From: Lactobacillus sp.
Lineage (GTDB): Bacteria > Bacillota > Bacilli > Lactobacillales > Lactobacillaceae
Length of the DNA stretch: 64,000 nucleotides
Assembly: GCA_022484695.1 (NCBI GenBank)
Contig: JAKVKU010000010.1
Span: 60,296-124,295 of the forward strand
Direction: 5' to 3'
Below are positions 18,132 through 29,496 of the stretch, in pieces; the stretch's first letter is position 1, and the number at the start of each line of letters is the position of its first letter. Below the pieces are notes generated by a model, which was given only the letters and a program-made list of their open reading frames with translations, was not told where the DNA came from and ran no database searches. The position numbers were made by a program, and so were the translations under genes.

Positions 18132-18929
18132 TTATACCTCTAAGGGGAAATCTTTATCTATGCGAATCGTTTTAATTTTTGTGGCCACACCGGTATCGTC
18201 TTTAATATCAATATAACAAGCCCCCAGTTGGCCAGCCCCAGTATCGATGGGTTCAAAGCGAGCCGGCAGCTTGGTCAAAAAGTTATGGATCACGGGTTCT
18301 TTTTTAACCCCTAAAATTCCTTCATAAGAGCCCGTCATCCCCACATCCGTCAAAAAAGCAGTGCCCTTGGGCAAAATCCGGGCATCATTGGTCTGGACAT
18401 GGGTATGGGTGCCGATCACCGCCGCCACTTGGCCATCTAAATAATAAGCCAGGGCCAACTTCTCACTGGTGACTTCCCCGTGGAAATCGATAAAGACCAA
18501 GGGCGTGATTTGTTTGATTTCCGCTAATACTTCATCGGCCTTGGTGAAGGGATCATCAATGGCATCCAGGAAGACCCGGCCTTGGAGATTGAGCACGGCC
18601 AGTTTGGTCTGATTCACATTCACAATGGTATAACCTTGGCCAGGCACCCCGGCTGGGAAATTAGCGGGGCGCACCATTTTCTTGGCCCCATCAATGAAGT
18701 CCATGATATCCCGTTTGCGAAAGGCGTGGTTGCCTAAGGTCACCACGTCAGTGCCGGCTTGTAGCAGGGCCTTATAGAGTTTTTCAGTAATGCCCTTGCC
18801 ATCGGCAATATTTTCCCCGTTAACAATGGTGACTTGGGGCTTTAACTGCCGCTTTAATTCTGGTACATAATGTTGAATCAGACTCAATCCTAACTGACCC
18901 ACAACATCGCCAATAAATAATATACGCAA
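18132..18929 (-). CDS. ymdB: YmdB-type metallophosphoesterase
   Basis: A 265-aa member of the calcineurin-like phosphoesterases. The dinuclear metal-site motifs are GDVVGQLG near the N-terminus, NGENIADGKG, GNHAFRKRD and GTHTHVQTND. The B. subtilis homologue hydrolyses 2',3'-cyclic nucleotides and affects biofilm choice. It ends 4 bp before the RicA-family gene, so the two are probably cotranscribed, which mirrors Bacillus gene order. Confidence 0.9.
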   Translation of the reverse strand: MRILFIGDVVGQLGLSLIQHYVPELKRQLKPQVTIVNGENIADGKGITEKLYKALLQAGTDVVTLGNHAFRKRDIMDFIDGAKKMVRPANFPAGVPGQGYTIVNVNQTKLAVLNLQGRVFLDAIDDPFTKADEVLAEIKQITPLVFIDFHGEVTSEKLALAYYLDGQVAAVIGTHTHVQTNDARILPKGTAFLTDVGMTGSYEGILGVKKEPVIHNFLTKLPARFEPIDTGAGQLGACYIDIKDDTGVATKIKTIRIDKDFPLEV

Positions 18930-19018
18930 ATACCCGCGCTCCTTTTTTAAGCTTTATGTTATTTTAGCACATCCAAAAAACCGGCACAAAACTTGAATTT
19001 GCACCGGCGTTGAGGTAT

Positions 19019-20848
19019 TTATTTTTTCAAATGATACGAATAAGTGGCTACCACAATATTTTCTTTATGGGAAAATGCCTGGCGCAGCCGTAATGCAGTT
19101 TGGTTGTGCAGGGTTTGCTGCCAGTGTTTCTTAGGAATAAATTGGGGGATCAACACCGTGGTGGAGTAATTGCGCCGCAAGGCATTGCGACTAATGATCT
19201 GGGTGAACCGCACCAAGGGTTTAGCAATCGCCCGATAATTGGAGTGGACATCCACAAAACGGACATCTGGGAAATCCACTTTAAAGGTAGATTGGATTTC
19301 TTTTTCCTTCCCAGGATTTTCATCCGTGGACACATGCACAGCAATCACGTAGTCCCCAATGGACTCCGCGTAGCTTAAGGCAGCTTTGGTCACTTGGGTG
19401 ATGTTACTGATCAAAACAATGATCGTGGCCCCTTCAAAATGGTGCAACACCGCATCCGTGTCTTCCAAACGCAACTGTTCGGCCACTTTGTGATAGTGAT
19501 CATGGATCTTATAAAAAATGAAAATAACCAGGGGCATAATAATGAAGAATGGCCAGATATCTTTGATCCGATAAATAAATAGGATCAACAGGATGGCAAA
19601 GGAGATCAATGCCCCCACGAAGTTGGCGGCAGACTTCCCAAACCAGCCCTTGGGCCGCTCTTTAAACCATTTCACGATCATCCCGGACTGGGACAAGGTA
19701 AAGGGAATAAAAACGCCCACAGCGTACAACGGAATCAAATTAGCCGTGACCCCGTTGAACAAGACGATCAATGCCCCGGAGCCAATGGCTAACGTCAAAA
19801 TCCCATTGGAATAACCTAGCCGATCGCCTCTGTCCATGTAATTATGGGGCAAGAACTTATCCCGGGCTAAATTGTAAGCCAGCACGGGAAATGCGGAAAA
19901 ACCGGTATTGGCAGCGACGGCCAAAATAAAGGCCGTGGCAAATTGCACCAGATAAAATAAGAAACCATGGCCAAAGGTGTGACTGGCCACTTGCGACAAG
20001 ACCGTCACTTTAGCTTCTGGCACGATGCCATACCAATAGTTCAAGAAGGTGATCCCGGCAAAGAAGGCCCCTAAGATAAAGGCCATGATCGCCAAGGTTT
20101 CAGCAGCATGCCTGGCCCGGGGTTTCTTGAAGAATGGCACCGCGTTACTAATGGCTTCAACCCCGGTCAAAGAAGATGACCCGGAAGAAAAAGCCCGGAA
20201 AATTAACGCCATGGTGATGCCAGGTACCGCTGTCCCCACGGAAGCGGCAGCCTTAAAAGGAATCGCCCCGGTGAAAATCTTGTACAACCCAACACCGATC
20301 ATCAGCGTAATACTACCAACGAATAAATAGACGGGAATCATCAAAAATGAGGCCGATTCGCTCATGCCCCGCAGGTTCATGAGCATTAAAATAATAATAA
20401 TGACTAAGGAAATGCCAACTTGATGGCCGTATAAGGCCGGTACCGCTGACGTAATCGCTTCAGCCCCGGCGGACACACTAACGGATACCGTCAGCATGTA
20501 GTCGATCAATAACGAGCCCCCGGCAACTAGGCCTGCATTCTTGCCTAGATTATCACTGGAGACCTTGTAAGCACCCCCACCACCCGGATAAGCATGGATG
20601 ATTTGGCGATACGACAGTGTTAATGCCAAAAGTAGGATCAACACAAACGCGGCAATCGGTAAGGAATACCAGATTGCGGCAATGGACAATTGGGTCAAGA
20701 CTAAAACAATTTGTTCAGTCCCGTAAGCCACAGATGACAAAGCATCAGAACTGAGCATGGCCAAAGCTTTTAATTTACCCAGCTTTTGGTTGCCCTCTTC
20801 TGAAGACTTCAGCGGTCGCCCAATAAAAATCCGCTTTAATTGTTGCAT
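19019..20848 (-). CDS. kimA: potassium importer of the KimA (YdaO) family
   Basis: A 609-aa APC-superfamily carrier. Very high similarity to B. subtilis KimA is apparent at both ends: the start FIGRPLKSSEEGNQKLGKL followed by KALAMLSSDALSSVAYGTEQ, and the C-terminal FIPKKHW...LHNQTAL...VATYSYHLKK. It has about 12 membrane helices followed by a cytoplasmic USP-like domain (about 450-609), which in KimA is the site of c-di-AMP inhibition. The role is high-affinity K+:H+ symport. No c-di-AMP riboswitch fits in the short upstream region. Confidence 0.85.
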   Translation of the reverse strand: MQQLKRIFIGRPLKSSEEGNQKLGKLKALAMLSSDALSSVAYGTEQIVLVLTQLSIAAIWYSLPIAAFVLILLLALTLSYRQIIHAYPGGGGAYKVSSDNLGKNAGLVAGGSLLIDYMLTVSVSVSAGAEAITSAVPALYGHQVGISLVIIIILMLMNLRGMSESASFLMIPVYLFVGSITLMIGVGLYKIFTGAIPFKAAASVGTAVPGITMALIFRAFSSGSSSLTGVEAISNAVPFFKKPRARHAAETLAIMAFILGAFFAGITFLNYWYGIVPEAKVTVLSQVASHTFGHGFLFYLVQFATAFILAVAANTGFSAFPVLAYNLARDKFLPHNYMDRGDRLGYSNGILTLAIGSGALIVLFNGVTANLIPLYAVGVFIPFTLSQSGMIVKWFKERPKGWFGKSAANFVGALISFAILLILFIYRIKDIWPFFIIMPLVIFIFYKIHDHYHKVAEQLRLEDTDAVLHHFEGATIIVLISNITQVTKAALSYAESIGDYVIAVHVSTDENPGKEKEIQSTFKVDFPDVRFVDVHSNYRAIAKPLVRFTQIISRNALRRNYSTTVLIPQFIPKKHWQQTLHNQTALRLRQAFSHKENIVVATYSYHLKK

Positions 20849-20950
20849 ATCACTTTCCCCTTAAAAAATATTAATATGAGTCGATTTTCAGAGCAATCTA
20901 TATGATAGTACAACATTAAAAATAGAAATGCTATTAATGTTCTAAAATTC

Positions 20951-21301
20951 TCATTTTACCGTTTGTTCAATGACCACAATATCCTTGTATTGTAATTTGC
21001 GTTTTGCAAATTTCTCCACATCCGCCTTGGCTTCGTCATTGATCTTCAACGTGTCCTTGGCCACGCCCGGCATTAGTTTTTCTAAGACAAAATCGATCTC
21101 TTTGTCTTTAACTTGCCGGTTATCTGACAAAATAATCACGTCAATGCGGCTAAAAGCATCCACGAAGAAAACGTGCAGCGGACCCAGGGTGTAAGTTCTA
21201 AAATACTTAATGGCTTGTTTCCCGTATAAATACGAAATCGTCCGGGGAATCATCTTGTGTAGGCTGGCGTTTAGTTTAATTGGTGTTTCAATTAAATGCA
21301 T
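20951..21301 (-). CDS. small conserved protein of unknown function (possibly DUF1827)
   Basis: 116 aa starting MHLIETPIKLN. The ATG at 21301 is 8 nt after AAGGAG. A TTG one codon earlier is the less likely start. It is a mixed alpha/beta protein without membrane segments. The length and N-terminus recall the DUF1827 family of lactic acid bacteria, but I am not certain of that. It stands alone between kimA and groEL. Confidence 0.6.
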   Translation of the reverse strand: MHLIETPIKLNASLHKMIPRTISYLYGKQAIKYFRTYTLGPLHVFFVDAFSRIDVIILSDNRQVKDKEIDFVLEKLMPGVAKDTLKINDEAKADVEKFAKRKLQYKDIVVIEQTVK

Positions 21302-21433
21302 CAAATCACTCCTTGAAATTTACTTGTTTTACTGATTATAAGAGTTTGTGGTTCAAATTACCACGTTAATAATATTATAATTCAAAACTCAGTTGAAGGG
21401 GTATTTTTGCACCTTTTTTCAGTTTTAGAAAAA

Positions 21434-21463
21434 AAACAACACGCCCAAACGACGTGTTGTTAA
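21434..21463 (-). terminator. terminator of the groES-groEL operon
   Basis: AACAACACG ... CGTGTTGTT hairpin with an A-run on the plus strand (U-run on the minus strand), 20 bp after the groEL stop. Confidence 0.8.
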
Positions 21464-21482
21464 GAAATATTGTAAATTCAGG

Positions 21483-23120
<1,638 letters not shown>

Positions 23121-23185
23121 TTATCCACCTCATTAAAATATTTTTGTTGCAAATGATGCTGTATTACTTAAACGGAATTGTTATA

Positions 23186-23470
23186 CTAGTCAACAACAGC
23201 CATTAAATCTTTTTCATGTAATACTAGGTAATCGTCACCATCATATTTCACTTGAGATCCGGCATATTTGTCAAACATTACAACTTGGCCTTCTTTAACT
23301 GTCAAAGGTAGGCGTTTGCCGTCTTCCGTAAGGGCACCTTCACCGACAGCAACGATCTTGCCGGTTTGTGGTTTTTCTTTGGCATTGTTGGCTAAGACGA
23401 TACCGCCAACAGTCTCTTCTTCTTGTTCTTCTACTTTCACGATAACACGGTCACCTAATGGTTTTAACAC
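23186..23470 (-). CDS. groS: co-chaperonin GroES
   Basis: 94 aa. The GTG at 23470 ([11 protein letters not shown]) is taken as the start because GGAGGG lies about 8 nt upstream. The ATG seven codons upstream lies on the far side of that site. The mobile-loop region [15 protein letters not shown] is intact. Confidence 0.95.
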   Translation of the reverse strand: MLKPLGDRVIVKVEEQEEETVGGIVLANNAKEKPQTGKIVAVGEGALTEDGKRLPLTVKEGQVVMFDKYAGSQVKYDGDDYLVLHEKDLMAVVD

Positions 23471-23514
23471 AAGAAATCCCTCCAAATACATATTTTCGCT
23501 TTAACTTAGCACTA

Positions 23515-23541
23515 TTAGCACTCTATATTGCCAAGTGCTAA
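23515..23541. promoter_or_regulatory. CIRCE operator (HrcA binding site)
   Basis: TTAGCACTC, 9 nt, then AAGTGCTAA: one mismatch from the consensus TTAGCACTC-N9-GAGTGCTAA. It precedes groES. An additional half-site, TTAGCACTA, sits directly beside it at 23506-23514. Confidence 0.93.
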
Positions 23542-23627
23542 CTACAAGAAATATAATAACCATTTTTCGGCCCTTTTGCAAGTTTTTTAGTGTAATTTAT
23601 TCAAATAATTTTAAAGGAGTCATCCAA

Positions 23628-24266
23628 TTGAAAGCCCGTAACAGTACAGCTGTCACCTTATTTATCTATTTATTCATGATGTTCATGCCAAACTTCTTTA
23701 GTCGCATGCTTTCCCCTAAAAATGGCTACTTCTTGTTGATCACGGTCTGGTATCTCCTAGGTCTTTTAATATTAGCCTGGGTCGCTTATAAGCGCACCCC
23801 AGCCAACGCCATTGAAGCCGCTAACCCATATACCACCAAGCCTAAAATCCTGATTTGGGGCATCGTTGGGGGCGGTGTGACCATTGTTTTACAATTGCTC
23901 AGTGTGTTTGTGGAACAAAACCTCTTTCACATCACCGCCGCTTCCCAAAACACCAATACCTTATTGGAAACCATGAAGACTTATCCCTATTATGTCATCA
24001 GTGTGTTAGTGTTCTTACCCATTATTGAAGAGATCGTCTACCGTAAGACCATCTTTGGCCAATTAGTCCCCTTCACAGGCAAAATTGGGGCGGCGGTCAT
24101 CTCTGCCTTGATTTTCGCCTTCGCCCATCAGGACAGCCATATTTTAATGTATAGCGTCATTGGTTTGTTCTTTTGTTTCCTATACAATTACACCGGTCGC
24201 ATCTGGACATCCATGTTGGCCCACATTATCATGAATGGCATTGTCTTTTTTCAAAGTCTCCATTGA
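23628..24266 (+). CDS. CPBP-family intramembrane metalloprotease
   Basis: 212 aa with about six membrane helices. The CPBP (Abi, CAAX-protease-like) motifs are present: EE-x3-R in LPIIEEIVYRK, then FAFAHQ and a C-terminal HIIMNG. The TTG at 23628 is chosen because AAGGAG lies 8 nt upstream. A longer reading frame would start inside the CIRCE element. Such proteins are often linked to bacteriocin immunity in lactobacilli, but nothing around it indicates a bacteriocin. Confidence 0.85.
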   Translation: MKARNSTAVTLFIYLFMMFMPNFFSRMLSPKNGYFLLITVWYLLGLLILAWVAYKRTPANAIEAANPYTTKPKILIWGIVGGGVTIVLQLLSVFVEQNLFHITAASQNTNTLLETMKTYPYYVISVLVFLPIIEEIVYRKTIFGQLVPFTGKIGAAVISALIFAFAHQDSHILMYSVIGLFFCFLYNYTGRIWTSMLAHIIMNGIVFFQSLH

Positions 24267-24289
24267 ATAACGCCCCGATAATTTCCAAA

Positions 24290-24341
24290 ATCAAAGCGGC
24301 TGCCTACAAAAGTAATTTTTTGTAAGCAACCGCTTTGATTT
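24290..24341. terminator. bidirectional terminator between the CPBP gene and rex
   Basis: AATCAAAGCGG ... CCGCTTTGATT, with an inner TACAAAA ... TTTTTTGTA stem. A long hairpin between convergent genes. Confidence 0.85.
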
Positions 24342-24370
24342 TCTGCTATATTAATTTATACGGATAAATT

Positions 24371-25063
24371 TTACTTGTTATCCGTCTTCACATCTAAAGT
24401 CACACTATCCGCATTTTCAGCTGGCTTTAATTGGGCATCATAGTGATCTAAGAAGTAGATCAAAGTCTGCAATTCATTGGCCAGATCCACGTTTTGTACC
24501 CGCACATTGTCTGGTACGGATAAGCGTAGGGATGTAAAGTTCAAAATACCCCGGACCCCAGCATTAACTAATAAATTGGTGACTTCTTGAGCTGCGGGGT
24601 TGGGAACTGTTAAAATGGTAATGTCGATTTGTTGATCCTTTAACTGCTGAACTAGTTCAGCCATCGGATAAATCGGGACCCCACTTTGAATCGTCCCAGT
24701 GATTTCAGGGTCGCTATCAAAGGCGGCACTGATGCGGATGCTATTGGTTTGCCGGAAGTTGTAGTTTAACAACGCGTGGCCTAAATTCCCCACACCCACT
24801 AAAGCCACATTGGTCAAGCGGTCTTGATTTAAAGTCTTCTTGAAGAAGTTCAATAAATCATTGACATCATAACCATACCCCCGCTTTCCTAAGGCCCCAA
24901 AATAAGAGAAGTCCCGGCGAATGGTGGCACTATCCACCTTCACGGCCTCGGAAAGTTCAGTGGAAGACACCTTTTTCTTTTCAGCATCATGTAAAAAATT
25001 TAAATAGCGATAATATAGGGGCAAGCGTTTAGCGGTTGCCTTGGGGATCTTGATTTCAGACAT
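24371..25063 (-). CDS. rex: redox-sensing transcriptional repressor Rex
   Basis: 230 aa. The N-terminal winged helix ([24 protein letters not shown]) is followed by a Rossmann domain with [10 protein letters not shown] that binds NADH/NAD+. Rex represses fermentation and redox genes when the NADH ratio is low. The order rex - ABC-F ATPase near groESL is typical of Bacilli. The upstream region carries TTGTGAA half-sites at 25091 and 25189, which could take part in autoregulation. Confidence 0.95.
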   Translation of the reverse strand: MSEIKIPKATAKRLPLYYRYLNFLHDAEKKKVSSTELSEAVKVDSATIRRDFSYFGALGKRGYGYDVNDLLNFFKKTLNQDRLTNVALVGVGNLGHALLNYNFRQTNSIRISAAFDSDPEITGTIQSGVPIYPMAELVQQLKDQQIDITILTVPNPAAQEVTNLLVNAGVRGILNFTSLRLSVPDNVRVQNVDLANELQTLIYFLDHYDAQLKPAENADSVTLDVKTDNK

Positions 25064-25145
25064 ATATTTAACTCCTTTCGGATCTCATGTTTGTGAATTA
25101 ACAATTTAACTAAAAATTGGGTTTAGATGTATAATACTTGATTTA

Positions 25146-25175
25146 ATGGCAAATATCAAACAAATTATCTTGTGA
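25146..25175 (+). CDS. possible 9-codon leader peptide of the ABC-F gene
   Basis: ATG to TGA reading MANIKQIIL. It lies 13 nt after a TATAAT box (25128-25133 region) and ahead of a terminator hairpin at 25219. No Shine-Dalgarno sequence precedes it, so translation would be nearly leaderless. Short leader peptides plus terminators are known in front of antibiotic-resistance ABC-F genes. Here it is an inference from the arrangement. Confidence 0.3.
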   Translation: MANIKQIIL

Positions 25176-25218
25176 GCATGCATTTTATTTGTGAAATTAT
25201 TTGATAAGCAAAGCTTAA

Positions 25219-25241
25219 GGCCCACCTGGTGGGCTTTTCTC
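25219..25241 (+). terminator. terminator-like hairpin in the 5' leader of the ABC-F gene
   Basis: GCCCACC-T-GGTGGGC followed by TTTTCTC. It lies between the divergent rex and ABC-F starts, pointing toward the ABC-F gene, so it would act as an attenuator rather than a gene-end terminator. Confidence 0.5.
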
Positions 25242-25268
25242 AATATTATTTAAGAAAGGTTAATTATT

Positions 25269-27209
25269 TTGATTATATTACAAGCGCAAAAAGTTGCCCG
25301 GGAGTTCTCCGGGGACTATATTTTCAACAACCTCAATCTAGAAATTCAAACTGGTGACCGGGCGGCCCTAGTTGGCCCAAATGGTGCTGGGAAGTCCACC
25401 TTGCTCAAAATTTTAGCAGGGATCAACCCCCCCGATGAGGGCCAAGTTATCACCCCCAAAGATATGACTTTAGGCTATTTGGCCCAGGATACCGGCTTCA
25501 CCTCGGACCGAACGATTTATGAAGAAATGTTGACAGTTTTTGCACCTTTGCAAAAGATGGAGCAACAAATGCGGGACTTGGAAGCCCAGATGGGAAATGA
25601 CAGTCATAACCAAGATTTACTAAAACAATACGATCAATTGCAAATAACTTTTGCTGAGAAAAATGGTTATGGTTATGAGGCCGAAATTCGCAGCGTCCTC
25701 CATGGCTTCCAATTTCCAGAAACGGTTTTGGATAAGCCCATCAATACCCTTTCCGGGGGTGAAAAATCCCGCTTAGCTCTGGCGAAGTTATTGCTGGAAA
25801 AACGGGATCTATTGATTCTAGACGAACCCACCAACCATTTGGACATTGACACCCTCACCTGGCTTGAAGGCTATCTGCAAGGTTATCCCGGTGCCTTATT
25901 GGTCGTTTCCCATGACCGGTACTTCTTAGACCACGTGGCCAAAGAAATCTATGAAATTCATAGCGATCGCTTAGACCATTATCCCGGCAATTATTCAAAG
26001 TTCCTAGAAGAAAAAGAGAAGCGCGTGGCGTTAGAGTGGAAAGCTTACGAGAAACAACAAGGCGAAATCAAGAAAATGACCGATTTCGTGGATAAAAATA
26101 TCGTCCGGGCCTCCACCACCAAGATGGCTCAAAGCCGCCGGAAACAATTGGAAAAAATGGACCGGATCGAACGTCCAGATGCCGCTGATAAAACCATTCA
26201 CTTCCGTTTTAGTGAAGAGAAGAAAAGCGGCAATGATGTGTTGAAGGTTCAAAATGCGGCCATTGGCTATGATCCAAAGGCCATCATGGCTCAGCCCGTG
26301 AATTTAGACGTGAAACGCCAACGCCGCCATGCCATCATCGGCCCCAACGGCGTAGGCAAGTCCACCCTGTTGCGCAGCATTATTGGCCAAATTCCCCTAT
26401 TAAAGGGCACGGTCCAATTGGGCACCAATGTGGCCATTGGTTACTACGATCAGGAACAACGAAATCTCCACCGGGCCAAAACCGTCTTGAATGAAATTTG
26501 GGATGAACATCCCACCATGCCGGAAAAAGATATCCGCACGATTCTAGGCAGCTTCTTATTCTCCGGGGATGATGTGGCTAAAATCGTCGCTCAGTTATCC
26601 GGGGGTGAAAAAGCCCGGTTATTATTGACCAAATTAGCCTTAGAACATGACAATTTCTTGATCATGGACGAACCCACCAACCATTTGGATATCGACAGCA
26701 AAGAAGTCTTGTTGGATGCCTTGAAAAACTTCGATGGCACCGTTTTGTTCGTCTCCCATGATCGTTACTTCATCAATAGTTTAGCCACGGAAATCACCGA
26801 GATCACACCCAAGGGCAGTACCCTTTACTTAGGGAACTACGACTATTACTTAGAAAAGAAAGCTGAAATCGACGCCTTAGCGGCTGAAAAGGCAGCGGCG
26901 GCTAATCCTGCGCCCACAACCGCCAATCTCAGTCAGGCCCAAGTGGACTATAAGGACAGCAAGTCCCAGCAAAAAGCTATTCGTAAATTACAGCGGGAAG
27001 TCGCCGACTTGGAACAACAAATCGATGCTATTTCGGCCCAAAGCCAAGCGATTCAAACCCAAATGGCAGCCCCCGAAGTAGCCACCAGTTATTCGAAGAT
27101 GCAAGATCTGCAAGCCCAATTAGATGATTTGAATACGAAACTTACACCTTTAGAAACACAATGGGAAGAAAAGAGCATGGCCCTAGAAGCCGCTGATCCC
27201 AACGCTTAA
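25269..27209 (+). CDS. ABC-F family ATPase (YdiF-like)
   Basis: 646 aa with two ATP-binding cassettes and no membrane domain. Walker A is GPNGAGKST (first) and GPNGVGKST (second), signatures are LSGGEKSRLALAK and LSGGEKARLLLTK, and DEPTNHLDID occurs twice. The interdomain linker (about 240-320) is charged, and a coiled-coil C-terminal extension lies at about 555-640. ABC-F proteins act at the ribosomal E-site in translation or antibiotic protection. The TTG at 25269 follows AAAGG. Neighbouring rex supports a YdiF-type housekeeping factor rather than an acquired resistance gene. Confidence 0.88.
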   Translation: MIILQAQKVAREFSGDYIFNNLNLEIQTGDRAALVGPNGAGKSTLLKILAGINPPDEGQVITPKDMTLGYLAQDTGFTSDRTIYEEMLTVFAPLQKMEQQMRDLEAQMGNDSHNQDLLKQYDQLQITFAEKNGYGYEAEIRSVLHGFQFPETVLDKPINTLSGGEKSRLALAKLLLEKRDLLILDEPTNHLDIDTLTWLEGYLQGYPGALLVVSHDRYFLDHVAKEIYEIHSDRLDHYPGNYSKFLEEKEKRVALEWKAYEKQQGEIKKMTDFVDKNIVRASTTKMAQSRRKQLEKMDRIERPDAADKTIHFRFSEEKKSGNDVLKVQNAAIGYDPKAIMAQPVNLDVKRQRRHAIIGPNGVGKSTLLRSIIGQIPLLKGTVQLGTNVAIGYYDQEQRNLHRAKTVLNEIWDEHPTMPEKDIRTILGSFLFSGDDVAKIVAQLSGGEKARLLLTKLALEHDNFLIMDEPTNHLDIDSKEVLLDALKNFDGTVLFVSHDRYFINSLATEITEITPKGSTLYLGNYDYYLEKKAEIDALAAEKAAAANPAPTTANLSQAQVDYKDSKSQQKAIRKLQREVADLEQQIDAISAQSQAIQTQMAAPEVATSYSKMQDLQAQLDDLNTKLTPLETQWEEKSMALEAADPNA

Positions 27210-27217
27210 AAATTTCA

Positions 27218-27261
27218 CAAAAAACCCAGCTGAAGCCGCATCGCTTCAACTGGGTTTTTTA
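27218..27261. terminator. bidirectional terminator between the ABC-F gene and araA
   Basis: AAAAAACCCAG ... CTGGGTTTTTT with an inner TGAAGC ... GCTTCA stem, between convergent genes. Confidence 0.9.
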
Positions 27262-27288
27262 GCGTAGAGGATTCAATTAAGAATCAGA

Positions 27289-28713
27289 CTAGTCGATAGT
27301 TACGTTTTTAACGTCGAACATTTCAGCTAAGTCATTGATTTGTTCTTCATTTAATGAGAAGGACAAGACAGTATGGTGACCGCCACCATTACGGATCCAA
27401 GCAGTTGCGCCAGCCTTTAAGCCAGCTTTTGGTGTCCATAATTGTTTAGCAACTGGTAAGTTTGGTGTTTCAGCTTCTGGTTTGTGGCAATCAACTGGGT
27501 AGCTGATGATCTTAAAGCCATCACGGAAATCAGAAACAGTCACATCAACAGCTTCACCTTCAGAACCAGTGAAGACCAAACGAGCAGGATCAGCTTTACC
27601 ACCAATGTCTAATGGATGAACTTCAACCCGTGGTTTGTCGCTGGCAATGGTAGGATCAACTTCAAGCATATGAGAACCTAAGATAGCTTCATGACCTTTA
27701 CGTAAGTCTAATGTATAGTCTTCCATGAAGGCAGTTGCTTCGTTATGGGTCAAGACTTTCAATAAACGACCTAAAGCAGCTGTCTTCCAGTCACCTTCAG
27801 CCCCAAAGCCATAACCGTCACGCATTAACAATTGGGCAGCTAAACCTGGTAATTGTTCTAAGCCCCAAAGATCTTCAAAGTTAGTTGTGAAGGCAGAGTA
27901 GTTACCTTTGTCTAAGAAGTTCTTGATGCCTAAATATTCTCTTAATTGGTAACGTACGCTATGTTCGTACTTGTCAGCATCGTTATCGCCTTGCACTAAT
28001 TCATATTTGTCTTTCAAATCAGCATATTCAGCGTCAATATCAGCTTCGTCAACCGCGTTAACGGCTTCCACTAAATCACCAACGGCATAATAGTCAACGG
28101 TCCAACCAAATTTGATTTGGGCTTCAACCTTGTCACCTTCAGTAACGGCAACGTTACGCATGTTATCACCAAAACGAGCAACTTTGATGTCAAAGCTTTC
28201 GTTATAAGCAACGGCAACATTTTCCCAGCTAGCAATTTCATCTTGGACTTCAGCATCGCCCCACCAACCGTAAACGATCTTGTTGCGTTTGTTCAAACGG
28301 GCATTGATGTAACCATATTCCCGGTCACCATGGGCACTTTGGTTTAAGTTCATATAATCAAAGTCGATGGTGTCATAAGGAATCTTGTTTAAGTATTGCG
28401 TAGCTAAATGCAATAGTGGTTTAGCTAATAATTTAGTCCCACGGATCCAGTTTTTAGCAGGTGAGAAGGTATGCATCCAAGTGATCACACCGGCAACTTC
28501 ATCATCATAGTTAGCATCTTTCATGAATTGGGTAATACCGTCAGCTGTGGTCATAACACCTTTGAATACAACTTCGTAAGGTAATTTGCCAGTGGCGTTT
28601 AATTTGTTAACAATGTCTTCAGCGTCTTTTGCAACTGATTTTAACTGTTCTTCACCATATAAGAATTGACTACCTGTAACAAACCAAAACTTGTAATTTT
28701 TAACTGATAACAT
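27289..28713 (-). CDS. araA: L-arabinose isomerase
   Basis: 474 aa. It converts L-arabinose to L-ribulose, the first cytoplasmic step. Typical segments are [15 protein letters not shown] at the N-terminus, [12 protein letters not shown], the active-site region [15 protein letters not shown] with the metal-binding glutamate, and GSHMLEVDP. It is the last gene of the transporter-araB-araD-araA operon, 53 bp after araD. Confidence 0.97.
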   Translation of the reverse strand: MLSVKNYKFWFVTGSQFLYGEEQLKSVAKDAEDIVNKLNATGKLPYEVVFKGVMTTADGITQFMKDANYDDEVAGVITWMHTFSPAKNWIRGTKLLAKPLLHLATQYLNKIPYDTIDFDYMNLNQSAHGDREYGYINARLNKRNKIVYGWWGDAEVQDEIASWENVAVAYNESFDIKVARFGDNMRNVAVTEGDKVEAQIKFGWTVDYYAVGDLVEAVNAVDEADIDAEYADLKDKYELVQGDNDADKYEHSVRYQLREYLGIKNFLDKGNYSAFTTNFEDLWGLEQLPGLAAQLLMRDGYGFGAEGDWKTAALGRLLKVLTHNEATAFMEDYTLDLRKGHEAILGSHMLEVDPTIASDKPRVEVHPLDIGGKADPARLVFTGSEGEAVDVTVSDFRDGFKIISYPVDCHKPEAETPNLPVAKQLWTPKAGLKAGATAWIRNGGGHHTVLSFSLNEEQINDLAEMFDVKNVTID

Positions 28714-28766
28714 AATTGACGCTCCTTATATAAATTTATTTTTTTTAAAACATAATACGCAAGGAA

Positions 28767-29489
28767 TTATTTAGCGTGATCTTGGGACTTAGGGTTATTT
28801 TGACCGTAGTAAGCATTCTTACCGTGCTTGCGGTAATAGTGCTTGTCTAAGAGATATTGGGGAACTTTAATATTATCTCTGGTCAATTGTAAAGCGTGGT
28901 AATCCATTTCAGCGACAACTTCCAAGACCTTGGCGTTATAAACCGCTTTGGCTGGGGTTGCCCCCCAAGAAAATGGCCCGTGTTGGCGAACCAAGACTGC
29001 TGGGACTGCTTCTGGATCGATTTGGCGTTCTTTGAAAGTCCGGACAATGACTTTACCGGTATTTTCTTCGTAGGCTTCTTCAATCTCAGTTTTGGTCAAG
29101 GCATCAGAGACCGGCACATCCCCGTAGAAGGTATCCGCATGGGTAGTCCCTAGGGCTGGCACGTCAATGCCGGCTTCAGCAAAGGAAACGGCCCAAGGTG
29201 AATGGGTATGGACGATTCCGCCAATATTTGGAAAGGCATTATATAAAACTGTATGGGTCGGGGTATCACTGGAAGGATTCATATCCCCTTCGACCACTTC
29301 ACCCTTTAAGTTCACAACCACCATGTCGCTGGGTTTAAGATCTTCATAATCCACACCGGATGGCTTGATGACGAACAAGCCCTTTTCCCGGTCGATCCCG
29401 GAGACGTTCCCCCAGGTGAAGGTCACTAGATCCAATTTTGGTAATTGCATGTTAGCGTCATAGACTTCTTGTTTTAAATCTTCTAACAA
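28767..29489 (-). CDS. araD: L-ribulose-5-phosphate 4-epimerase
   Basis: A 240-aa class II aldolase-fold enzyme that makes D-xylulose 5-phosphate. Zinc ligands are seen in THTHSPWA (HTH...). The family opening is [29 protein letters not shown] take the TTG at 29489 as the start because the length then matches AraD and AAAGGA lies about 10 nt upstream, in the last codons of araB. A longer upstream extension is unlikely because it would lie inside araB. Confidence 0.93.
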   Translation of the reverse strand: MLEDLKQEVYDANMQLPKLDLVTFTWGNVSGIDREKGLFVIKPSGVDYEDLKPSDMVVVNLKGEVVEGDMNPSSDTPTHTVLYNAFPNIGGIVHTHSPWAVSFAEAGIDVPALGTTHADTFYGDVPVSDALTKTEIEEAYEENTGKVIVRTFKERQIDPEAVPAVLVRQHGPFSWGATPAKAVYNAKVLEVVAEMDYHALQLTRDNIKVPQYLLDKHYYRKHGKNAYYGQNNPKSQDHAK

Positions 29490-29496
29490 TTTAGGT

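Noticed and set aside
20849..20950. A c-di-AMP riboswitch in front of kimA
   Set aside because: The gap of about 100 bp is AT-rich and too short, and shows none of the conserved ydaO riboswitch blocks.
23535..23627. A longer N-terminus for the CPBP protease
   Set aside because: It would start inside the CIRCE element. A TTG with AAGGAG is at the proper place at 23628.
24356..24370. An AraR-like box (TTTATCCGTATAA on the minus strand) after rex
   Set aside because: It matches the motif but lies just past a gene end, between a terminator and a stop codon, with no promoter to control. Probably chance in AT-rich DNA.
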